From Phreatobacter sp. (GTDB lineage: Bacteria > Pseudomonadota > Alphaproteobacteria > Rhizobiales > Phreatobacteraceae): 64,000 bases of DNA. Made by a program: the position numbers and the translations under genes. The stretch covers positions 186,001-250,000 of the forward strand of contig NZ_JAPZTZ010000003.1 of NCBI RefSeq assembly GCF_027532945.1. The letters run 5' to 3'. The notes below the pieces were generated by a model. It was not told the DNA's origin. It saw only the letters and a list, made by a program, of their open reading frames with translations, and searched no databases. Shown here piece after piece: positions 1-10,211 of this stretch (positions are counted from its first letter, which is position 1; every line of letters begins with the position of its first letter).

Positions 1-112
1 CGGCATCAAGGAGAAGATCCTGCCGCTCGGCGACGACTTCACCGTCCTGCCCGGCCACGGTCCGGCGACGACGTTGGAACGCGAGCGCAAGAGCAATCCG
101 TTCCTGCAGTGA
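1..112 (+). CDS. MBL-fold metallo-hydrolase, C-terminal end (partial)
   Basis: Only the last 36 codons are in the window, in frame from base 2, ending at the TGA at 110-112. The fragment carries the LPGHG motif (fragment residues 16-20) followed by a [12 protein letters not shown] tail. This is the usual C-terminus of small glyoxalase II-like MBL-fold hydrolases, where the PGHG histidine is a late metal ligand. The catalytic HxHxDH motif lies outside the window, so substrate and full length cannot be judged. It could equally be a YcbL-type hydrolase or a true hydroxyacylglutathione hydrolase. Confidence 0.75.
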   Translation, partial: GIKEKILPLGDDFTVLPGHGPATTLERERKSNPFLQ

Positions 113-244
113 CGCGGCGCGCGTCCGATCACACGACTGTCGCATGACATGGGCCAGTAACCTGGCCCGTGCTACTTGGCCCTTCCCGCGCGATTCCGCA
201 TCGCGCCGACCGCGAGACCGAGCCGCCCCGTGATCAAGACCACG

Positions 245-1303
245 ATGGACTTCCTGCGCGACCGCATCGGGCTGAAGCGCATCCTGCTCGTCGTCGCCGT
301 CGCGATGCTCACCACCGCAGGCTATGTGCTCTTCACCAAGCTCCGGCTGATCGACTGGGCCAAGGTCTGGGATGCGATCGGCCAGATCGGCACGCCGACC
401 CTGGTGCTGGCCGGCCTTTTCACCGCTGCCGCCTATGCGACCCTGACCGTCTACGACTATTTCGCCACGCGAACGATCGGCCGTGAGGATATCCCTTACC
501 CCGCCTGCGCCATCGGTTCGTTCAGCAGCTATTCCATCGCCCACAATCTCGGCGCGACGGTCTTCACCGCCGCCGTGGTGCGCTACCTCGTCTATTCCCG
601 CTACAAGATCACCGGCCCACAGGTGGTGAAGATCTGCTTCATCGCCGGCCTGACCTTCTGGCTCGGCAATGCAACCGTGCTCGGCCTCGGCTTCGTGCTG
701 GAGCCCTGGGTGGTGACGCCGGTGGTGGCGCCGCTCGGCATAAGCGGCGACATGGTGCGCGTGGTCGGCGTCCTTATCCTCGCCGTCCTTGCCGGCTGGC
801 TCTTCTTCGTCTCCCGCCCCCGCCAGTTCGGTTCGGGCACGTGGCAGATCAAGCTGCCGACGGCGAAGCTCACCTTCCTCCAGATGGTCATCGGTATCGT
901 CGATCTCGCCTGTACGGCGATGATCCTCTATGTGCTGCTCATGGCCATGCCGAACGCCCCGCCCGCGCCTTTCGTGGCGGTGGCGGTCATCTTCTGCTCG
1001 GCCATGCTGCTCGGCTTCGCCACCCACGCGCCGGGCGCGGCGGGCGCTTTCGAGGCGACGCTGCTGGTCGCCCTGCCGCCGCTCGGCTTCACGGCGGAGG
1101 CCGTTGTGGCGGCCTTCATCCTGTTCCGCCTGTACTATTTCATCGGGCCCTTCGTGCTGGCGCTGATTGTCGTTGCGATCCGCGAGTTTGCGGGAGGCCG
1201 GGCCTCACTCGACCATCTGAAAGAGAGCATGGCGGTGATCCGCGAGGCGGAGGCGAGCCAGGAGGCCGCCAAGGCGGGGGCGAAGCCCGGCACCCAGGCC
1301 TGA
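245..1303 (+). CDS. Lysylphosphatidylglycerol synthase-type transmembrane protein (UPF0104 family)
   Basis: This is a polytopic inner-membrane protein of about 352 residues with roughly eight hydrophobic segments. It resembles the flippase-like membrane domain of MprF/AglD-type proteins (UPF0104). Typical family features are the 'SYSIAHNLGA' stretch after the second helix, the 'FATHAPGAAGAFEA' segment and the aromatic 'RLYYFIGPF' near the end. The soluble lysyl-transferase domain of MprF is absent, so lysyl-PG synthesis is not expected; lipid transport is an inference. The C-terminus is a charged Ala/Lys-rich tail. I chose the ATG at 245; a GTG at 230 and a TTG at 176 are in frame, and none has a convincing ribosome site. 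It converges on the glycosyltransferase four bases downstream. Confidence 0.75.
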   Translation: MDFLRDRIGLKRILLVVAVAMLTTAGYVLFTKLRLIDWAKVWDAIGQIGTPTLVLAGLFTAAAYATLTVYDYFATRTIGREDIPYPACAIGSFSSYSIAHNLGATVFTAAVVRYLVYSRYKITGPQVVKICFIAGLTFWLGNATVLGLGFVLEPWVVTPVVAPLGISGDMVRVVGVLILAVLAGWLFFVSRPRQFGSGTWQIKLPTAKLTFLQMVIGIVDLACTAMILYVLLMAMPNAPPAPFVAVAVIFCSAMLLGFATHAPGAAGAFEATLLVALPPLGFTAEAVVAAFILFRLYYFIGPFVLALIVVAIREFAGGRASLDHLKESMAVIREAEASQEAAKAGAKPGTQA

Positions 1304-1307
1304 CAGG

Positions 1308-2540
1308 TCAGCGGCCGGATAGAGCCTCCACCCAGGCGATCTGGCGCGGCAGCGCGACCTCGGCCAGGTCGTAATCCCGCACGATCCGCCGCCGCGCCGC
1401 GACGCCGAAGCGCTCCCGCCGCGGTCGATCGGCGACGAGCGCCGCCACCGCCTGGGCCAGCCCCGGCGCATCGAAGAAATCCACCAGCTGCCCGTCCGTG
1501 CCGGAGGTGATCACCTCGCGGACCGGCGCCGTGTCGCTGGCGACGACGGCGCAGCCGCTGCTCATCGCCTCCAGAAGGCTCCAGCTCAGGACGAAGGGAT
1601 AGGTGAGGTAGACGTGGACCGTCGATACCTTCAGGAGCGCCAGGAAGCGGTCATAGGGGACCTGGCCGAGATGGTGGATGCGTGCGGCCTCCGATCCGGA
1701 CAGGGCCGGCCCGATCTCCCTGGCCATGGCCTGTTTCCAGCTCGTCCCGTCCTCGCGCGGCACGCCATAGCTGACGCCCTCCTGCCCGACGATGACCACC
1801 TCGGCATTGGGCCGAGCCTTCAGCAAGGCCGGCAGGGCACGCATGAAGACATGGTAGCCGCGATAGGGCTCCAGGCTGCGCGAGACGAAGGTGATGACCT
1901 CGTCGCGCCGGCTGAGGAGGCGGCCGTCGAGGGCAAAGGTCGCGCCGGGGTCGGGGGCGGCCGCTGCCGTGTCGATGCCGTCGTGGATGACGGCAATGCG
2001 CGACCGGAAGCTCTCGGGATAGGTGCTTGCCTGCCAGTGGGTCGGCGCAATAGCCGCGTCCGCGCCATCCATGGCGAGAAGCATGGCGGCATTCCTCAGG
2101 GTGACGCGGCTCGCTTCGGCCTCCGTGACCACGGAGGTCTCGGGGTCGAAGCCCACATCGGCGCCCTCGCTCCGATAGAAGAACTCGCCATAGAGGCCGA
2201 TGCGGGCCTTCGGCCAGACATGCCTCAGGAAAAGGCTTTCGCCCCAGCCGGGATGGGCAACGATGACGTCGGGTGAAAAGCCCTTGTCGCGCAATTGGAG
2301 CGCCGCCCGGAAACAGGCCTCGCCGCGGATGACCTTTGTCTCGAAATCCCCGGCCCAGGGATGGATGCCGCGGCTCGACCCGCGGGTGACGGCATAGGTG
2401 ACGACACGCACGCCCTTCAGCGCGGCGGGCGCCTGCCGACGCAGCGTCAGGGCTACGACCTCGTGGCCGGCAGCCGCGAGCGCGGGGGCGAGATGCTTGA
2501 ACTGGGCCGGAAAATTCTGGTGGACGAAGAGGACTTTCAT
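1308..2540 (-). CDS. Glycosyltransferase family 4 protein
   Basis: A 410-residue GT-B fold glycosyltransferase. The N-terminus (MKVLFVHQNFPAQF, then a Gly/Ala-rich stretch) is the first Rossmann strand. The C-terminal nucleotide-sugar half has a 'SRSLEPYRGYHVFMRAL' segment and 'LLEAMSSGCAVVASDTAPVREVI' (from about residue 322), whose Glu324 corresponds to the EX7E nucleotide-binding motif of GT4 enzymes. No signal peptide or membrane segment is seen, so it is cytosolic or peripheral. It probably transfers a sugar to a surface polysaccharide or lipid, but donor and acceptor cannot be read. There are no other polysaccharide genes nearby. It is divergent from the FMN reductase gene. Confidence 0.82.
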   Translation of the reverse strand: MKVLFVHQNFPAQFKHLAPALAAAGHEVVALTLRRQAPAALKGVRVVTYAVTRGSSRGIHPWAGDFETKVIRGEACFRAALQLRDKGFSPDVIVAHPGWGESLFLRHVWPKARIGLYGEFFYRSEGADVGFDPETSVVTEAEASRVTLRNAAMLLAMDGADAAIAPTHWQASTYPESFRSRIAVIHDGIDTAAAAPDPGATFALDGRLLSRRDEVITFVSRSLEPYRGYHVFMRALPALLKARPNAEVVIVGQEGVSYGVPREDGTSWKQAMAREIGPALSGSEAARIHHLGQVPYDRFLALLKVSTVHVYLTYPFVLSWSLLEAMSSGCAVVASDTAPVREVITSGTDGQLVDFFDAPGLAQAVAALVADRPRRERFGVAARRRIVRDYDLAEVALPRQIAWVEALSGR

Positions 2541-2671
2541 GCGATGCGCTACCGGCTGACCTGTCCCATCAAGCCCGAGCGGGCCGGCTCTGTCGAGGCG
2601 GCATGGCCGCGCGTTTACGCGCCGGGCGTGCGCCGCTACAAGGGCCCGATCTCACCGATCGGAGAACGGCC

Positions 2672-3250
2672 TTGGTCCGCATCCTCGTCTTCGCCGGCTC
2701 CATCCGTACGGGCTCGTTCAATGCGCGCCTTGCCGCCGCCGCTGCGCGGGAGCTCGCTCTCCTCGATGCCGACGTGTCGCTGGTCTCGCTCGCCGATTAT
2801 CCGATGCCGATCTATGACGGCGATATCGAAGCTGCCGAGGGCGTGCCGGAGAACGCGCTCAAGCTGAAGCGCCAGTTCTGCGCCCACCAGGGCATCTTCA
2901 TCGCCGGGCCCGAATACAATGCCGGCATGACGCCGCTCCTGAAGAACGCCATCGACTGGGTGAGCCGTGTCAGGGAAGAGGGCGAGAAGCCGCTTGCCGC
3001 CTATCACGGCCGCGTTTTCGCCCTCGGCTCGGCCTCGCCCGGCGGCTATGGCGGCTTCCGCTCGCAGATGGCGGCCCGCCAGGTGCTGGAGCTCGGCTGC
3101 GGCGCCCTGGTGATCCCGGAGAGCTGCGCGGTGGCGGCAGCCCACCAGGCCTTCGACGAGGACGGCCATCTCAAGGATGAGCGCACGCGGGCCATGCTCG
3201 TCGCCTGCTGCCGCTCGCTCGTCGCGACCGCCCGGAGCCTCGCCCCATGA
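2672..3250 (+). CDS. NADPH-dependent FMN reductase family protein
   Basis: A 192-residue flavodoxin-like protein. The N-terminal 'GSIRTGSFN' (residues 9-17) is the phosphate-binding loop of NADPH-dependent FMN reductases, and '[17 protein letters not shown]' (from about 80) is the flavin-ring contact region of the same family. It probably reduces FMN or quinones with NADPH in the cytosol; the physiological acceptor is not evident. I chose the TTG at 2672 because GGAG lies seven bases upstream and the beta strand starts immediately after it. An in-frame start at 2603 would add an unconserved Arg-rich leader. It overlaps pyrF by four bases (ATGA), so the two are translationally coupled. Confidence 0.82.
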   Translation: MVRILVFAGSIRTGSFNARLAAAAARELALLDADVSLVSLADYPMPIYDGDIEAAEGVPENALKLKRQFCAHQGIFIAGPEYNAGMTPLLKNAIDWVSRVREEGEKPLAAYHGRVFALGSASPGGYGGFRSQMAARQVLELGCGALVIPESCAVAAAHQAFDEDGHLKDERTRAMLVACCRSLVATARSLAP

Positions 3251-3960
3251 CCCTGCGCAATCTGGACCCGCGGCAAAGGCTCTTCGTCGCCCTCGACCTG
3301 TCGAGCCTCGGCGAGGCCGAGCGTCTGGTCGATCGCCTCGGCGACACGGTGACGCACTACAAGATCGGCTACCGGCTCGGATACGCCGACGGCCTCGCCT
3401 TCGGGCGGGAACTCGCTGCGGCCGGCAAGACCGTGTTCTTCGACCTCAAGCTCCACGACATCGACAACACGGTGCGCGAGGGCGTGGAGTCGGTCGCGCG
3501 CATGGGCGCCCATTACCTCACGGTCCATGCCTATCCGCAGACCATGAAGGCGGCGGTGGCGGGCCGCGCGGGGACGGGCCTGAAAATCCTCGCTGTGACC
3601 ATTCTTACCTCCTGGAACGACCTCGACTGCGCGGAAGCGGGCTATTCCGGCACGGTTTCGACGCTGGTTCCGATGAAAGCGCGGCAGGCCGCGGCCATCG
3701 GAATCGACGGCATCGTCTGCTCGGCGCAGGAAACGGCGCAGTTGCGAGCCGTCGGCATCCCGCCCGCCATCGAGTTCGTGACGCCAGGGATCCGGCCCTC
3801 AGGCTCCGCATCTGGCGACCAGAAGCGCATCGTCACGCCCGCTGACGCCATTCGCGGAGGTGCCGACCGTCTCGTCGTCGGACGGCCGATCACGGCGGCC
3901 GCCGACCCCGTGGAGGCCGCACGCGGAATTTTGATCGAGATCGATGGGGCGGCGGCGTAA
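3247..3960 (+). CDS. pyrF: Orotidine 5'-phosphate decarboxylase
   Basis: This enzyme makes UMP from OMP, the last step of de novo pyrimidine synthesis, in the cytosol. The 237-residue length is normal for the bacterial enzyme. The catalytic Lys-Asp-Lys-Asp set is visible as HYKIGY (Lys39) and [12 protein letters not shown] (Asp66, Lys68, Asp71). The phosphate-binding 'TPGIRP' and 'VVGRPIT' loops near the C-terminus are intact. The ATG at 3247 overlaps the FMN reductase stop, so both are probably on one transcript. No pyrimidine-specific attenuator is seen upstream. Confidence 0.95.
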   Translation: MTLRNLDPRQRLFVALDLSSLGEAERLVDRLGDTVTHYKIGYRLGYADGLAFGRELAAAGKTVFFDLKLHDIDNTVREGVESVARMGAHYLTVHAYPQTMKAAVAGRAGTGLKILAVTILTSWNDLDCAEAGYSGTVSTLVPMKARQAAAIGIDGIVCSAQETAQLRAVGIPPAIEFVTPGIRPSGSASGDQKRIVTPADAIRGGADRLVVGRPITAAADPVEAARGILIEIDGAAA

Positions 3961-4053
3961 GAGCGTGTTAAGGTCTGAAATCCCTTATGGGGTCGATGTG
4001 CGCGTTCACCCGAGCCTTCCGCCTCGGCGGAGACCAGATGAAAGGCGTTGTCC

Positions 4054-4368
4054 ATGAACCGACCTGACGCAAACCGTCGTCTCGGCCCGATCGCCACTCT
4101 GTTCATCGCTCTCACCGGCGTCGCCGGCGGTCTGGTTGTCGCCCTCTACAGCTTTGTGCAGCTTCGCACAGCCTGGCTTGAGGGCGTCTTCGCTTTCGGC
4201 GACCCGGCGCGGACGCGCATCGATCTCGACTATGAGAGCGAGCCGCTGAGCTACATTCTCGCGATGTCCGCGCTCTATCCGACGGCCATCGTGGTCGGCG
4301 GGGGCCTGGCCATTGTCTGCGCCGTCATCGCCTATAAACAACTGGCCGGTCGCAGCCGGGCGCGCTGA
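4054..4368 (+). CDS. Small membrane protein of unknown function
   Basis: A 104-residue protein with two clear hydrophobic helices, at about 13-36 and 72-97. Between them is an acidic loop (RIDLDYESEPLSYIL) and at the end a basic tail (KQLAGRSRAR), suggesting both termini in the cytoplasm. I do not recognise a family. The ATG at 4054 follows an AAAGGCG sequence at suitable distance; a TTG two codons earlier is possible. It sits alone between pyrF and sppA with 93 and 122 bases of flanking sequence, so it probably has its own promoter. Confidence 0.6.
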   Translation: MNRPDANRRLGPIATLFIALTGVAGGLVVALYSFVQLRTAWLEGVFAFGDPARTRIDLDYESEPLSYILAMSALYPTAIVVGGGLAIVCAVIAYKQLAGRSRAR

Positions 4369-4490
4369 TGCGCCCGCCTTCTCCAGGGTGACACACGATT
4401 GCGGCGGCGGGCGATGCCTGCCACGCTTGCGCTGGCCCTGTCCGACAGCTACCTCAGGCCCACCGACCCGGCGATGAGAGGGAGCTCCCG

Positions 4491-5462
4491 ATGCCGCTCG
4501 AGACGGATGCCGTGCTTGATCGTCGGCTCCTGCGCCGCAAGGTGACCTTCTGGCGCGTCCTCGCCATCGGCGTGGCGGTGATCGCCGTGCTGGCGGTCGG
4601 CCTTGTCGGAGCCCAGCGTGCAGGCTGGCTCGGCTCCCTCGACCACGTGGCGCGCGTCGAGGTGCGTGGGGTCATCACCCAGAACGCCAATCTCATCCGC
4701 ACGATCGAAGGGCTCGGCCGCAACCGCAACGTCCGCGCGGTCATCGTCACCATCGATTCCCCCGGCGGCACGGTCGCGGGCTCCGAGGCGCTTTACACCG
4801 CCATCCGCGGCGTGGCGGCGGCCAAGCCGACCGTCGCCGTCATCGAGGGCACGGCCGCATCCGGCGGCTACATCGCCGCCATCGGCGCCGACCACATCGT
4901 CTCCCGCGAGACCTCCGTCGCCGGTTCCATTGGCGTCATCGCCCAGTTCCCCAACGTTGTCCGCCTGCTGGAGACCATCGGCGTGCGGGTCGAGGCGATC
5001 CGCTCAACCCCGCTCAAGGCCATGCCGAGCGGCGTCGAGCCGACGAGCCCGGAGGCCCTTGCGGCGCTGCGCGAGATCATCACCGACAGCTATGTCTGGT
5101 TCCAGCGCATCGTGAAGGATCGCCGGGGCCTCACGGACGCCGAGCTCGCGACCGTCGCCGACGGCCGGGTCTTCGTCGGCACGCGCGCCCAGCGGCTCAA
5201 GCTGGTCGATACGATCGGCGGCGAGCGCGAGGCCCGGACCTGGCTCGCCAGCAAGGGGGTTCCGACCGAGATGCGCGTCCAGCTGCACCGACCCGCGGCG
5301 CGAACGGACCTTACCTGGTTCGGAGCGGCGGCAAGCGGCCTTGCCGAGGCGGCGGGCCTGACGGAGTGGGCGGAAAACCTTCGCTCATCCTCCCTGGCGG
5401 TCCAGGTGGAGCGGACGTCGCTTGACGGGCTGCTGGCGCTCTGGCAGCCTCCAACCCCATGA
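4491..5462 (+). CDS. sppA: Signal peptide peptidase SppA, S49 family
   Basis: A 323-residue membrane-anchored serine protease that degrades cleaved signal peptides. One N-terminal helix (about 23-41) anchors it, with the protease domain outside. The Ser/Lys dyad is visible: Ser124 in [11 protein letters not shown] and Lys176 in STPLKAMPS. The PGG oxyanion region is at 91-93. The single-domain length matches the short SppA of alphaproteobacteria rather than the double-length E. coli enzyme. GAGGGAG precedes the ATG. It leads directly into ihfB, the order common in Hyphomicrobiales. Confidence 0.92.
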   Translation: MPLETDAVLDRRLLRRKVTFWRVLAIGVAVIAVLAVGLVGAQRAGWLGSLDHVARVEVRGVITQNANLIRTIEGLGRNRNVRAVIVTIDSPGGTVAGSEALYTAIRGVAAAKPTVAVIEGTAASGGYIAAIGADHIVSRETSVAGSIGVIAQFPNVVRLLETIGVRVEAIRSTPLKAMPSGVEPTSPEALAALREIITDSYVWFQRIVKDRRGLTDAELATVADGRVFVGTRAQRLKLVDTIGGEREARTWLASKGVPTEMRVQLHRPAARTDLTWFGAAASGLAEAAGLTEWAENLRSSSLAVQVERTSLDGLLALWQPPTP

Positions 5463-5508
5463 TAGATTTTGCATTTTCAGGGAGCGGCGCGACGGCGCCT
5501 TTGACCCC

Positions 5509-5793
5509 ATGATCAAGTCGGAACTCGTCCAGAAGATCGCCGAGCAGAACCCGCAGCTCTATCAGCGGGACGTCGAGAACATCGTCAACGCCATCCTCGA
5601 CGAGATCGTCGCGGCTCTGGCCCGCGGTGACCGGGTCGAGTTGCGCGGCTTCGGCGCCTTTTCCGTGAAGGCGCGCCAGGCGCGCGTCGGCCGCAATCCG
5701 CGCACCGGCGAGCATGTCTCTGTCGATGACAAGGTCGTGCCCTTCTTCAAGACGGGCAAGGAAATGCGCGAGCGACTGAACAAGGGCGCCTGA
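5509..5793 (+). CDS. ihfB: Integration host factor subunit beta
   Basis: A 94-residue member of the HU/IHF DNA-bending family, working as a heterodimer with IhfA. '[17 protein letters not shown]' is the IhfB-type start. The beta-arm tip RNPRTGE, with the DNA-intercalating proline, is intact, as is 'LRGFGAFSV'. The ATG at 5509 is chosen from the family N-terminus; an upstream in-frame extension is not conserved. The sppA-ihfB-lapA order and the one-base gap to lapA support an operon. Confidence 0.94.
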   Translation: MIKSELVQKIAEQNPQLYQRDVENIVNAILDEIVAALARGDRVELRGFGAFSVKARQARVGRNPRTGEHVSVDDKVVPFFKTGKEMRERLNKGA

Positions 5794-5794
5794 C

Positions 5795-6136
5795 ATGCGC
5801 CGCGCCCTCAACTGGCTGATAGTCCTGCCATTCGCCCTCGTCGCCATCGTGGTGGCGGTGGCGAACCGGACGCCGGTGACCCTGTCGGTCGATCCGTTTA
5901 CGCGGGACTCCACTGCCTTTTCGATCACCGCGCCGCTCTTTGCGGTGGTGATCCTCGCGGTCATCCTCGGCGTGATCGTCGGCGGTATTGCGGTGTGGTG
6001 GAAGCAGGGCCGCTATCGCAAGCGCTGCCGCGTTGCCGAACAGGAACTCGCCGAGGCGCGGCGCGAGATCGACACCCTGCGCCGCGACAGCCGTCCTGCC
6101 GGCCCCCTCGCCTTTCTCGACCGTCCGGCGGCCTGA
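5795..6136 (+). CDS. LapA family (DUF1049) inner-membrane protein
   Basis: A 113-residue protein with two membrane helices (about 6-27 and 46-68) and a charged cytoplasmic tail predicted as a short coiled coil (RVAEQELAEARREIDTLRR). This is the lipopolysaccharide assembly protein A (DUF1049) layout; in E. coli LapA works with LapB in controlling LpxC turnover, but here only the family membership is supported. Its ATG starts one base after the ihfB stop, so it is co-transcribed and probably coupled. Confidence 0.8.
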   Translation: MRRALNWLIVLPFALVAIVVAVANRTPVTLSVDPFTRDSTAFSITAPLFAVVILAVILGVIVGGIAVWWKQGRYRKRCRVAEQELAEARREIDTLRRDSRPAGPLAFLDRPAA

Positions 6137-6143
6137 GCCTCCC

Positions 6144-7103
6144 ATGCGCATCATCACCGCCGCCGAAATCGCCGGCGCCCTGACCCATGGCGCGCTGGTG
6201 GACGCGCTTGCCGACGCGTTTCGCTCCGACATCACCGTGCCGCTGCGCCATCACCACCCGATCCCGCAGCCTGATGGCGCGCCGGAGGCCATGCTGCTGC
6301 TGATGCCGGCCTGGACGCCGCCGGGCGAAGGCGCCTTCGTCGGCACCAAGCTCGTCTCGGTCTATCCTGGCAACGGTGCCCGCGGCCTTCCCTCGATCTA
6401 TGGCAGCTATGTTCTGTGCAACGGCGAGACCGGCGCACCGCTCGCCATTCTCGACGGCACCATGCTGACGGTGTGGCGTACGGCCTGCGCTAGCGCCCTC
6501 GCCTCCCGCTTCCTGTCGCGCAAGGATGCCTCCAGCATGGTGATGGTGGGGGCCGGGGCGCTCGCCCCTCACCTTATTCGCGCCCATGCCGCCGTGCGCC
6601 CCATCCGCAACGTCGCGCTGTGGAACCGCTCGCGTGAGAAGGCCGCGGCCCTCGCGGACGGGCTGGGTCGCACGGTGCCCGGCGTCTCCATCACGGTCGC
6701 CACCGACCTGCAGGCGGCGGTGGAGGAAGCCGACATCGTCAGCTGCGCCACCATTTCCGCCGAACCGCTGGTTTCCGGCGCCTGGCTCAAGCGCGGCGCG
6801 CATCTCGACCTCGTTGGCGGCTACACGCCGGCCATGCGGGAGGCCGATGATGCGGCGGTGACGCGCTCCAGCCTCTTCGTCGACACCCGCACGGGCGGCC
6901 TGAAGGAGGCCGGCGACATCGTCGATCCCATCCGCCGCGGCATCATTCGCACCGAGGACGTGCGCGCCGACCTGTTCGACCTGTGCCGTGGCCGCCATGC
7001 CGGCCGTGCGAGCCGCGACGAGATCACGCTGTTCAAGTCGGTCGGCACGGCGATCGAGGACCTCGCGGCGGCCATCCTTGTCTGGCGATCGCTTCCCGTT
7101 TGA
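6144..7103 (+). CDS. Ornithine cyclodeaminase / mu-crystallin family protein
   Basis: A 319-residue NAD(P)-dependent enzyme of the OCD/mu-crystallin family. 'DGTMLTVWRTACASALAS' (about 104-121) is the conserved substrate-carboxylate segment with the key Arg112. The Rossmann loop is 'VGAGALAPH' (135-143), and 'LVGGYTPAMREAD' is also typical. Family members act as ornithine cyclodeaminase, delta-1-pyrroline-2-carboxylate reductase or alanine dehydrogenase. The residues seen do not separate these options, so the reaction is left open. It starts seven bases after lapA and precedes trpF, inserting a catabolic-type gene into an otherwise housekeeping block. Confidence 0.85.
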   Translation: MRIITAAEIAGALTHGALVDALADAFRSDITVPLRHHHPIPQPDGAPEAMLLLMPAWTPPGEGAFVGTKLVSVYPGNGARGLPSIYGSYVLCNGETGAPLAILDGTMLTVWRTACASALASRFLSRKDASSMVMVGAGALAPHLIRAHAAVRPIRNVALWNRSREKAAALADGLGRTVPGVSITVATDLQAAVEEADIVSCATISAEPLVSGAWLKRGAHLDLVGGYTPAMREADDAAVTRSSLFVDTRTGGLKEAGDIVDPIRRGIIRTEDVRADLFDLCRGRHAGRASRDEITLFKSVGTAIEDLAAAILVWRSLPV

Positions 7104-7155
7104 GCGGATGTCACGGGGAGTATCCTTCGCCGGCCGAAGGGACTAGAGACGGGCC

Positions 7156-7811
7156 ATGCCCCTCCTGGTGAAGATCTGCGGCCTGAAGACCATGCGCGAC
7201 GTCGACGCCGCCATCGGCGCGGGCGCCGACATGATCGGCGTGGTCTTCTTCCCCAAGAGCCCGCGCAACGTCTCGCTGGCCACCGCCTGTGCCCTGTCGG
7301 GGCGCACCTGCGGCCGGGCGGGCGTCGTCGCGCTGGCGGTCGACCCTGACGACGATTTTGTCGCCGCGATCATGGCGAACCTGAAGCCCGACCTCATCCA
7401 GCTCCACGGCGCCGAGACGCCGGAGCGCGTCGCCGACATCCGCCAGCGCTTCGCCGTGCGCGTCATGAAGGCGATCGGTGTCGGCGCGGCGGAGGATCTG
7501 GCGCAGGTGCCGGCCTATGCGGCGGTCAGCGACATGCTGCTCGTCGATGCCAAGCCGCCGAAGACGCCGGACGGGCTTCCCGGCGGCAACGGGCTCACCT
7601 TCGACTGGCGTCTCGTCGCCGGCCTTGACCCCGGCCGTCCCGTCATGCTTTCCGGTGGCCTCCATCCCGGCAATGTGGCGGAGGCGATCCGGCTGACCCG
7701 ATTGCACGGCGTGGACGTATCGTCGGGTGTGGAAAGTTCTCCGGGCCGCAAGGACCCGGACAAGATCAGGGCCTTCGTCGAGGCCGCCCGCCTGACCGAG
7801 GCCGAGGGAGT

Positions 7812-7818
<7 letters not shown>
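7156..7818 (+). CDS. trpF: Phosphoribosylanthranilate isomerase
   Basis: TrpF converts phosphoribosylanthranilate to CdRP, the third step of tryptophan synthesis. The 220-residue TIM barrel has the catalytic Cys8 in KICGLK and the catalytic Asp131 in LLVDAKPP. The phosphate-binding ends '[10 protein letters not shown]' and '[17 protein letters not shown]' are textbook. Its stop overlaps the trpB start, so trpF-trpB-trpA form one coupled unit. No leader peptide with tandem Trp codons is visible in the 52 bases upstream, so classical trp attenuation at this point is unlikely. Confidence 0.95.
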
Positions 7819-9031
<1,213 letters not shown>

Positions 9032-9035
<4 letters not shown>

Positions 9036-9868
9036 CCACCCGCCTCGACACCCGCTTCGCCGCCCTCGCGCAGGAAGGCCGCGCCGGCCTCGTGACCTAT
9101 GTCATGGCCGGCGATCCCGACCGCGAGACCGCCCGCGCCATCCTCAAGGGTCTGCCGGCCGCCGGCGCCGATGTCATCGAGTTCGGCATGCCCTTCACCG
9201 ATCCGATGGCCGATGGGCCGTCGATCCAGGCGGCGGGCCTCAGGGCGCTCGGTGGCGGTCAGACGCTGGCGAAGACGCTCGAGGACATTGCCTGGTTCCG
9301 CAAGGATGACCCGGCGACCCCCATCGTGCTGATGGGCTACTACAACCCGATCTACATCTATGGCGTCGACCGCTTTCTGATCGACGCCAAGGCCGCCGGC
9401 ATCGACGGCCTCATCGTCGTCGACCTGCCGCCGGAAGAGGATGCCGAGCTCTGCATCCCCGCGCTGAAGGCGGGCCTCAACTTCATTCGCCTGGCGACGC
9501 CGACCACCGACGACAAGCGTCTGCCGACCGTGCTCGGCAACACCTCGGGCTTCGTCTACTACGTCTCGATTACCGGCATCACCGGCGCCGCGACTCCGGA
9601 TTTCGGCAAGACCGCCGAGGCGGTCGCCCGCATCAAGCGGCACACGGCGCTGCCAGTTGCCGTCGGCTTCGGCGTGAAGAATGCCGAGCATGCGAGCGCC
9701 GTGGCGCGCGGCGCCGATGCGGTGGTCGTCGGTTCGGCGCTTGTCGAGGCGCTGAAGGGGTCGCTCGACGGCGAGGGCAAGGCAACGGCCCGTTCGGTCT
9801 CCGCCGTGACCGATCTCGTCGCATCCATCGCCGCGGGCGTCCGCCATGCCCGCAAGGCCGCGGAGTGA
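9032..9868 (+). CDS. trpA: Tryptophan synthase alpha chain
   Basis: TrpA cleaves indole-3-glycerol phosphate and channels indole to TrpB. The 278-residue barrel has the catalytic Glu50 and Asp61 in '[16 protein letters not shown]', a mild variant of the usual ELGVPFSDPLADGP. 'VVDLPPEE' and the phosphate loop '[11 protein letters not shown]' are present. I place the start at TTG 9032, overlapping the trpB stop as TTGA. This gives the standard N-terminus ([11 protein letters not shown]) and explains why no ATG is found. Confidence 0.94.
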
Positions 9869-9916
9869 TGCGCAGCGCCTCGTGATTGGCTATATTGGCC
9901 GCGAGGAGGCTTGGTC

Positions 9917-10183
9917 ATGAGCGAGCCCGAGAACCTGATCCTGGCGCATCTGCGTGAGCTGCGGGCGGATATGCCCGCCCGCTTCAACGAGCTGGATGCG
10001 AAGTTCGACAAGCGGTTCGAAGCGATCGAGACCCGCTTGGACAAGCTCGACGCCAACGCCGTCAAGTTCATGCGCTCTTTCATCGGCCATCGCAGCATGA
10101 TCGAACGCACTTTCGCCAGTTTCGAGGTTCAGCTCGAACAGCTTGAGGCGCGCCTCACCCGTCTGGAACGCGCCGGCGCCTGA
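9917..10183 (+). CDS. Small coiled-coil protein of unknown function
   Basis: An 88-residue, highly charged protein. Heptad-like patterns ([24 protein letters not shown], then [19 protein letters not shown]) predict two coiled-coil helices separated by a short '[14 protein letters not shown]' link. There is no signal peptide or membrane segment. Similar short coiled-coil proteins are frequent beside accD or elsewhere in Hyphomicrobiales, but I know no assigned function. The ATG at 9917 has GAGGAGG seven bases upstream, one of the best ribosome sites in this region. It separates trpA from accD. Confidence 0.72.
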   Translation: MSEPENLILAHLRELRADMPARFNELDAKFDKRFEAIETRLDKLDANAVKFMRSFIGHRSMIERTFASFEVQLEQLEARLTRLERAGA

Positions 10184-10211
10184 GCGCCCTCATCTTTCGC
10201 CACGAGGCCCC

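Noticed and set aside
7104-7155. trp leader attenuator before trpF
   Set aside because: No leader peptide with tandem Trp codons and no competing hairpins could be found in the 52 bases.
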